In this document: piece by piece, positions 58,492-64,000 of the stretch
How the letters are laid out: each line of letters opens with the position of its first letter
Numbering within the stretch: the first letter of the stretch is position 1
DNA from: SIG437 sp045576235
Lineage (GTDB): Bacteria > Bacillota > Clostridia > UBA1381 > UBA9506
DNA: 64,000 nucleotides
Reading direction: 5' to 3'
NCBI GenBank assembly: GCA_045576235.1
Contig: JAZNGA010000006.1
Location: 1 to 64,000 of the forward strand
Translations under genes and position numbers: made by a program
The notes under the pieces: generated by a model
Databases searched by the model: none
What the model saw: the letters and a program-made list of their open reading frames with translations, nothing else
Told to the model about the DNA's origin: nothing

Positions 58492-60861
58492 CTACTTAAG
58501 CGTGACAACAGTCACGCCTGTCTCTCCTTCTCCATATTTGCCTGCACGATATCCTTCGACGCATCTGTGTTTCCTTAAATATTCCGTGATTCCTGCCCGA
58601 AGCGCGCCTGTTCCCTTGCCGTGAATTATCGTCACAGTCTTAAGTGATGCCATGACCGAATCGTCAATGAATTTATCAACTGCCATAATTGCCTCATCAA
58701 CCATCATTCCGCGCAGGTCTATCTCTGTTTTTGCATCTTTTGTCTTACCGCCTGCAAAAACTGTTTTGGATGCTTTCTGCTCTTTAAATGTGCTTTCATC
58801 TTTGATTCTCACAAGGTCAGAGATATGCACCCTGATTTTCATTATTCCTGCCTGAACTGAAAGATTTCCCGAGCTGTCAGGCGCCGAAAGAACAGTTGCT
58901 TCATTGTCTAAAGAAAGAATTTTAACGGTCTCTCCTTCTTTTAAATTTTTAGGAGGCTTTCTGTTTATCTTTTTTTCTGCCTCGCCCGTTTTAGAAACCT
59001 TTTCTTCCTGTTCTTTTAAAGCTTCTTTTGCCCTGTTTGCAGCTGCAACCGCATCTTTAACACTTGCATTTTCTTTAATTTCACGAAGTTCTTTTAAAAT
59101 GCGCCTGTGTTCTTCTTTTGTTGTTTCTAAAATCCTTAAGGCCTCTAATCTTGCTTCTTCAAGCTGTTTTTTTGTTTTAATATCAGCCTCGCGCACAGCT
59201 TTTTTAGCCTTGTCCATCATGATTTTAGCATCACGCATCATCGCTTCTGCCTTGCTTTTTCGCTTTTCTGAATGTTGTCTGTCTTCCTCCAAGCTGACGA
59301 GCACATCTTCAAGCTTAGCGCTTTCTTCTCCAATATGCTCTGTTGCACGGCTGATAATTGCCTCATCCAAACCGAGCCTTTTTGAAATTGCAAACGCATT
59401 ACTCTTTCCCGGCACGCCAATCAAAAGCTTATAGGTCGGGGAAAGCGACTTAATGTCAAATTCGCATGATGCATTCATAACGCCCGGCGTCGAAAGAGCA
59501 AACATCTTAAGCTCGCTATAGTGAGTTGTTGCTGCAACGCGCGCTCCTTTAGACCGCAGAAACTCCAGGATGGAAACAGCAAGCGCCGCTCCTTCTGTCG
59601 GGTCTGTGCCTGCACCGAGCTCATCAGCAAGCACGAGCGTCTTATCGTTCACCTTTTTTAAAATTCCCACAAGATTGACTATGTGAGAAGAAAAGGTCGA
59701 TAAGCTCTGCTCTATGCTCTGCTCGTCACCGATGTCAGCAAACACATCTGAAAAAAACGAGATTTCACTTGAGTCCAAAGCTCCGATATGAAGCCCTGAA
59801 AGCGCCATAATCGTGAAAAGGCCGAGAGTTTTTAAAGAAACTGTTTTTCCGCCTGTGTTCGGGCCTGTGATGACAAGCGTGTCAAATTCGCCACCTAGAT
59901 ATATATCGACAGGCACAACCTTGTCTTTATCTAAAAGAGGGTGTCTGCCTTTTTTGATTGAAATATATCCTCTGTCATTTAATTTTGGAGCTGTCGCATT
60001 CTGCTTGACCGAAAGTTTTGCTTTTGCAAAAATGAAATCAAGCTCAAAAATAATTTTTGTGTTTGCCTCTATGTTGTCTGCATAATCAGCGCAAAATGCT
60101 GAGAGCTCTGCAATTATTTTTTCAATCTCTTTTTTTTCATCACCATAGAGACCAGAGAGAGAATTTGTCAGCTCAACAACTGCCATCGGCTCGACAAAAA
60201 TGGTCGCTCCTGATGATGATGAGTCGTGAACAATTCCCGCCACTTCGTTTTTACATTCAGCTTTAACAGGAACGACAAACCTGTCGCCTCTCGTTGTGAT
60301 AATCGGTTCCTGAAGCGCTTTCTGATATTTCTGTGATGAAATAATGGAATTTAAAACCTCTCTGATTTTTATTGTCTGCGTTTTGATTTTTCTTCTTATG
60401 GAAAAGAGCTCGCCTGATGCAGAGTCTGCAATTTCCTCTTCTGAAACTATGACCTCGTCTATCCTTTTTCTCAGATCGGAAAGAGTTTCAAGTCCGCCCG
60501 AGAGCGAGGTTATTGTCCCTTCTGAAAGACTCTTGTCCTCCTGAACATATTTTTTAGTTGCAGATGAAATGACAGATAAGTCACGAAGCGCAATCAATTC
60601 TCTCATCGTCATAACGCCACCCATTTCAGCGCGGCGCACAGCGCCTGTGACATTCGTGATTTTAAGAGACTGCGGGTTTCCCCTTCTTAAAATGATGCCG
60701 ACGCCTTCTGTCGTGTCTGAAAGGAGCTTTTCAGCCGCAGAAAAACTGTCCGCAGGCGAAAGTGAAAGAATCTTTTCTTTAACCTCGGGATTGTCTGTGT
60801 GTTCTGCAAGCAGTTTTAAAATTTTATCAAATTCAAGTGTTTTAAAAACTTTTTTATCCAT
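58492..60861 (-). CDS. mutS2: MutS2 family ATPase/endonuclease
   Basis: 789 residues. Walker A VITGPNTGGKTVSLKTLG and Walker B LVLADELGAGTDPTEG of the MutS ATPase, a long coiled coil (about 520-640), and a C-terminal Smr domain with EIDLRGMMVDEAI and IIHGKGTGALRAGI. The mismatch-recognition domain of MutS1 is absent, as expected. Acts in ribosome-collision rescue and control of recombination. Confidence 0.96.
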   Translation of the reverse strand: MDKKVFKTLEFDKILKLLAEHTDNPEVKEKILSLSPADSFSAAEKLLSDTTEGVGIILRRGNPQSLKITNVTGAVRRAEMGGVMTMRELIALRDLSVISSATKKYVQEDKSLSEGTITSLSGGLETLSDLRKRIDEVIVSEEEIADSASGELFSIRRKIKTQTIKIREVLNSIISSQKYQKALQEPIITTRGDRFVVPVKAECKNEVAGIVHDSSSSGATIFVEPMAVVELTNSLSGLYGDEKKEIEKIIAELSAFCADYADNIEANTKIIFELDFIFAKAKLSVKQNATAPKLNDRGYISIKKGRHPLLDKDKVVPVDIYLGGEFDTLVITGPNTGGKTVSLKTLGLFTIMALSGLHIGALDSSEISFFSDVFADIGDEQSIEQSLSTFSSHIVNLVGILKKVNDKTLVLADELGAGTDPTEGAALAVSILEFLRSKGARVAATTHYSELKMFALSTPGVMNASCEFDIKSLSPTYKLLIGVPGKSNAFAISKRLGLDEAIISRATEHIGEESAKLEDVLVSLEEDRQHSEKRKSKAEAMMRDAKIMMDKAKKAVREADIKTKKQLEEARLEALRILETTKEEHRRILKELREIKENASVKDAVAAANRAKEALKEQEEKVSKTGEAEKKINRKPPKNLKEGETVKILSLDNEATVLSAPDSSGNLSVQAGIMKIRVHISDLVRIKDESTFKEQKASKTVFAGGKTKDAKTEIDLRGMMVDEAIMAVDKFIDDSVMASLKTVTIIHGKGTGALRAGITEYLRKHRCVEGYRAGKYGEGETGVTVVTLK

Positions 60862-60913
60862 TTTTCTTTTTCAAACCGAAAAAAAGGCAAAAACAAGTTC
60901 TGCCCTTTTCGTT

Positions 60914-61705
60914 TTAAAGCTCTCCTAATAATTTATTAACATCTTCGTGTGAAACATTTGAAAGGAAGGTCGTCTCCAAATCCTTCGTTTTTTCAAGATA
61001 TTCTTTAGCAAGCTCTGTTTTTCCCAAAGCTTTAGCAGCTATTGCCGCATTATAATAAGCCTCAATGAAATATGGATTTTTCTCCATAAGCTTTTCAGCA
61101 TAAGAAAAAGCCTTTTCCCCGTCTCCCTTAAGATTATAGAGCTGAACCATATTATCTAAAATGACAGCATCTTCGCTGTTATATTCTATTGCCTCTGAAT
61201 TAAATTCCTCTGCTTTTTCCATATCGCCCAAAACAATGTAGAGATAGCCGATGCTGCCATAGATTGAAGAATTTTTATAGTTTGGGAAAATCTCTAAAAG
61301 CTCTTCTAAAGCTTCTTCTTCCCTGCCCGTTTTCATAAGCACAAGAGCGTGATGCGATTTGGCAAGATATTTTTCCTCGCAAGATGCTTTATTAAATCCT
61401 AAGATGGTCGATAAGACTTGCTCAGACCTGTCTGCCTTGCCTTCACGAAGCAGATAATATGCATAAGTTATCTTCTGTTTAACATTCATTCCATGATTAT
61501 ATGCGCGTTCAAACCAGGAAAAAGCCTTGTCTTTTTCGCCTTTAGTGTAGTTTCTGTAGGCAAAAACCATGCAAACAGCAGGAAACCTTTTAACATAAAG
61601 AACGAACAAAAAGATAAGAGTTGCAAAAAGACCTATAACAAAACCTGATGTTGCATATAGCCAGCCGATGAAAAGCGCCGCTATAAACATTAAAAAACCA
61701 AACAT
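60914..61705 (-). CDS. Membrane-anchored TPR protein
   Basis: 263 residues. Two adjacent hydrophobic stretches at the N-terminus (residues 2-40) anchor the protein. Tetratricopeptide-like repeats follow from about 60 to 255 (GEKDKAFSWFERAYNHG, GDMEKAEEFNSEAIEYN, GKTELAKEYLEKTKD). No enzymatic domain. Likely a scaffold; partner unknown. It is upstream of mutS2 on the same strand. Confidence 0.75.
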   Translation of the reverse strand: MFGFLMFIAALFIGWLYATSGFVIGLFATLIFLFVLYVKRFPAVCMVFAYRNYTKGEKDKAFSWFERAYNHGMNVKQKITYAYYLLREGKADRSEQVLSTILGFNKASCEEKYLAKSHHALVLMKTGREEEALEELLEIFPNYKNSSIYGSIGYLYIVLGDMEKAEEFNSEAIEYNSEDAVILDNMVQLYNLKGDGEKAFSYAEKLMEKNPYFIEAYYNAAIAAKALGKTELAKEYLEKTKDLETTFLSNVSHEDVNKLLGEL

Positions 61706-61743
61706 AACTCATTCCTCCGTTTTTTTAACATAGTAAAACATAG

Positions 61744-61986
61744 TCAGCCGATAACTCTGTAAAGCTCTGATGCCGCATCTTTTCTGACATTTTCCATGAC
61801 ATTCAGAACCTCAAACTTTGTCGTTTTTTCACCAAAACGAAGCTCTAAAATATCGCCCGGCTTAACATCATATGAAGCTTTAGCGGCTTTACCGTTAACT
61901 GAAACTCTGCCCGAATCGCAAGCTTCATTTGCGATTGTTCTTCTTTTTATGATTCTTGAAACCTTTAAAAATTTATCAAGACGCAT
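61744..61986 (-). CDS. S4-domain RNA-binding protein
   Basis: 80 residues, a single S4 domain: RLDKFLKVSRIIKRRTIANEAC then GRVSVNGKAAKASYDVKPGD. Similar small proteins (Hsp15/RlbA-like) bind stalled 50S subunits or sit in sporulation-related loci. The start ATG 61986 is chosen because AGGAGG ends 5 bases before it; the frame extends six codons further to a TTG. Confidence 0.88.
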   Translation of the reverse strand: MRLDKFLKVSRIIKRRTIANEACDSGRVSVNGKAAKASYDVKPGDILELRFGEKTTKFEVLNVMENVRKDAASELYRVIG

Positions 61987-62009
61987 TTTTTCCTCCTGAC
62001 TCAAATGGA

Positions 62010-63005
62010 TTAAACAGCTGTAAATCCAACCTTTTTACGCACTTTTCTCATTGTGTGCTCTGCAACCTTACCTGCAATTTCTGCATTCTTTTTATAAAGC
62101 TCTTCAACATAGTCTTTATTTTTAGCAAGGTAGTCATATTTTTCTTTAACTGTCTTAAGCTCTGATGCAACAGTCTCTCCCACCGCAAGCTTAAAGTCAC
62201 CATAGCCTTTTCCTTCAAACTCTTTTTCTGCTTCTTCTATGGTCTTTCCCGTAATGGCGCTATAAATCGAAAGGAGATTTGTAACTCCCGGCTTATCCGG
62301 TGATGCTATTATTTCACTTCCTGAATCTGTCACAGCGCGCTTGAATTTTCTTATGATGTCGTCATATGAATCAAGAAGCGAAATAAATCCGTTTGGATTG
62401 GGGTCAGATTTAGACATCTTATTTTCAGGCGTCTGAAGACTCATAACTCTTGAGCCGACTTTGCCTGTGTATGCTTCAGGAATGGTGAAAGTGTCACCAT
62501 AATAGTGGTTAAATCTCTGCGCAATATCGCGTGTTATCTCCAAATGTTGCAGCTGGTCGTGTCCGACTGGCACAATGTCTGCCTGATAAAGCAGGATGTC
62601 CGATGCCATCAAAACGGGATATGTAAACAGTCCTGCATTAATGTTGTCGGCGTGCTTTTGCGATTTTTCCTTAAACTGAGTCATTCTTGAAAGCTCGCCC
62701 ATCTGCGTGTTGCACGAAAGCACCCACATAAGCTCTGCATGCTGCGGAACATGTGACTGAAAAAACAAAAGCGATTTTTCAGGGTCAATTCCGCACGCAA
62801 TATATTGCATGATAACATCTAAGCTTCTTTTTCTTAAATCGGCAGGCACCTGCCTGACTGTTATTGCATGCATATCCATAACGGGATACATACATTCATA
62901 TTCATCCTGAAGTTTAACCCAGTTTTTGAGCGCTCCAAGATAGTTTCCGAGTGTCAGCTCGCCTGAAGGCTGCATTCCTGAAAAAATTCTTTTTTTCTTA
63001 TCCAT
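62010..63005 (-). CDS. trpS: Tryptophanyl-tRNA synthetase
   Basis: Class I aminoacyl-tRNA synthetase charging tRNA-Trp. 331 residues with GMQPSGELTLGNYLGAL (HIGH-equivalent) and NKMSKSDPN (KMSKS). LGNYLGALKNWV and DMHAITV are typical. No T-box leader precedes it: only about 20 bases separate it from the aminotransferase gene. Confidence 0.97.
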   Translation of the reverse strand: MDKKKRIFSGMQPSGELTLGNYLGALKNWVKLQDEYECMYPVMDMHAITVRQVPADLRKRSLDVIMQYIACGIDPEKSLLFFQSHVPQHAELMWVLSCNTQMGELSRMTQFKEKSQKHADNINAGLFTYPVLMASDILLYQADIVPVGHDQLQHLEITRDIAQRFNHYYGDTFTIPEAYTGKVGSRVMSLQTPENKMSKSDPNPNGFISLLDSYDDIIRKFKRAVTDSGSEIIASPDKPGVTNLLSIYSAITGKTIEEAEKEFEGKGYGDFKLAVGETVASELKTVKEKYDYLAKNKDYVEELYKKNAEIAGKVAEHTMRKVRKKVGFTAV

Positions 63006-63026
63006 AAAAATTTCCTTTCATCAACA

Positions 63027-64000
63027 TCAGTTAAATTTCGATTTTAAAAGCTCTCCTAAAATTTCAATTCCCTTAATGATTTTTTCATCAGGCATCGTTG
63101 AATAGTTAAGTCTGAATGAGTTGCAAGGCTTATCTAAGTCTGTCATAAATGTGTTTCCGGGAACGAAGGCAACCTTTTTTTCAACAGCCTCTTTCATGAG
63201 AGCCAGCGTGTCAGCGCCTTCAGGAAGCGTCACCCAAATAAAAATTCCGCCTTCGGGGCGCGTGTATGTAACGCTTTTTGGGAAACACTTATCCATGCAC
63301 GAAAGCATTAAAGAGCATCTGTGCTTATAAATATCACGGCTTTTTGCGATTGACTCATCTATGTCATATTCTTTTAAATATCTTGCCGCAATCATCTGCG
63401 AGAAAACATTTGTGTGGACATCTGTTGCCTGCTTACCGACAACAATTTTCTCTTTCAGCCCCTCGTCAAACACCATATAGGCAAGGCGGAGTCCGGGTGA
63501 GAAAACCTTTGAAAATGAGCCGATATAGACAACATGGCCTTTAGTGTCAAGCGATTTTATTGTCGGAACATCTTCCCCCGTGAAACGAAGCTCGCCATAG
63601 GGATTATCTTCCATAATTATCACATTATATTTTTCAGCTAAAGCAAGCATTTTCTTTCTTGTCTCCAGACTCATAGTCTTTCCTGATGGGTTCTGGAAAG
63701 TCGGAATTGTGTAAATCATCTTGATATTTTTATGTTCAGCAAGCGTCTTTTCAAGAAGTTCTATGTCCATTCCATCTTCATTTGTCTTGACGCCATAGAG
63801 CTCGGCTTTATATGTTCTGAAGGTGTTTAAGCATCCAATGAAGCTAGGCTCTTCGCAAACAACACCGTCTCCTTCATTTATCAGAACCTTTGTCAAAAGG
63901 TCAGCACCCTGCTGCGAGCCTGAAACGATAATCATCTCATTTTTTGTCATATCGATATTAAGCTTTTCTTCAAGTCTCTTTTTAATCTCGTCTAAGAGCG
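63027..64000 (-). CDS. PLP-dependent aminotransferase (class I/II, 2-aminoadipate aminotransferase-like), 5' end outside window
   Basis: The reading frame is open through the right edge, so the N-terminus is missing. The visible 324 codons include SGSQQGADLL, YTIPTFQNPSG, EDNPYGEL and the PLP lysine in GSFSKVFSPGLRLAY, followed by the C-terminal RPEGGIFIWVTLPEG. This matches LysN/MocR-type transaminases without the helix-turn-helix visible. It is 21 bases upstream of trpS. Substrate unknown; aromatic or branched amino acids are common for this group. Confidence 0.85.
   Translation of the reverse strand, partial: LLDEIKKRLEEKLNIDMTKNEMIIVSGSQQGADLLTKVLINEGDGVVCEEPSFIGCLNTFRTYKAELYGVKTNEDGMDIELLEKTLAEHKNIKMIYTIPTFQNPSGKTMSLETRKKMLALAEKYNVIIMEDNPYGELRFTGEDVPTIKSLDTKGHVVYIGSFSKVFSPGLRLAYMVFDEGLKEKIVVGKQATDVHTNVFSQMIAARYLKEYDIDESIAKSRDIYKHRCSLMLSCMDKCFPKSVTYTRPEGGIFIWVTLPEGADTLALMKEAVEKKVAFVPGNTFMTDLDKPCNSFRLNYSTMPDEKIIKGIEILGELLKSKFN

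Overview
The window comes from an AT-rich, low-GC Gram-positive bacterium, most likely an anaerobic member of the Clostridia. The evidence is strong GGAGG ribosome-binding sites, near-consensus TTGACA-17-TATAAT promoters, a T-box leader, the MurT/GatD pair, SpoVAE, YloU/FakA-type genes, an NfnAB/SudAB-like flavoprotein pair, an oxygen-sensitive class III ribonucleotide reductase (NrdD/NrdG) and a [4Fe-4S]-type PurF. Species cannot be named from the sequence alone. Most of the window is ordinary chromosome with tightly packed housekeeping operons.

Layout. 1-138: end of an IS3-family element that interrupts the terminator behind rnr. 173-8260 (minus): sbcD-like, yhaN-like, murT, gatD, HD hydrolase and rnr, read in that order. 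8539-10463 (plus): nagB-nagA amino-sugar catabolism. 10695-16326 (plus): yloU, fakA, recG, rsmD, coaD and a coiled-coil protein. 16360-16706: intergenic repeat copy A. 16788-20465 (minus): a tyrosine-type T-box leader controlling an acyl-CoA ligase and a phosphopantetheinyl transferase, then galE. 20500-25402: MFS carrier, and an AraC regulator divergent from an aldolase of the DapA/NanA family plus a flavoprotein. 25427-27893 (minus): small membrane proteins, a HIT protein and an unfamiliar barrel-like protein.

27900-33530 is the accessory part. It holds an XRE regulator divergent from a zinc-ribbon membrane protein, a probable type I toxin-antitoxin locus too small for normal gene calling, an AraC regulator with an Fe-S reductase and a U32-like gene broken by an amber codon, a broken four-helix-bundle gene, and an array of tiny hairpins separated by GTGAAAT/ATTTCAC heptamers.

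33528-41885 (minus) holds tRNA-Leu, tadA, an rRNA/tRNA methyltransferase, an amidohydrolase and purF-M-N-H-D. The pur operon has its own promoter, a 32-codon cysteine-rich leader peptide and a terminator in front of purF. 41931-45668: yebC, spoVAE, radC, a DUF3343 protein and infC-rpmI-rplT with an L20-type leader and an AUU start. 45748-49791: tRNA-Thr, the NADPH-dependent flavoprotein pair and a SulP transporter. 49955-56863: EamA and NhaC transporters, repeat copy B, dus, and nrdDG behind two tandem NrdR boxes. 56932-64000 (minus): a C_GCAxxG_C_C protein, Nudix, SDR, mutS2, a TPR protein, an S4 protein, trpS and a truncated aminotransferase.

The most promising undescribed items are the purF leader peptide/attenuator, the Tyr T-box on a non-tRNA-synthetase operon, the type I toxin-antitoxin locus, the heptamer-hairpin array beside a four-helix-bundle gene, and the two-copy intergenic element whose stems are conserved while its loops vary.
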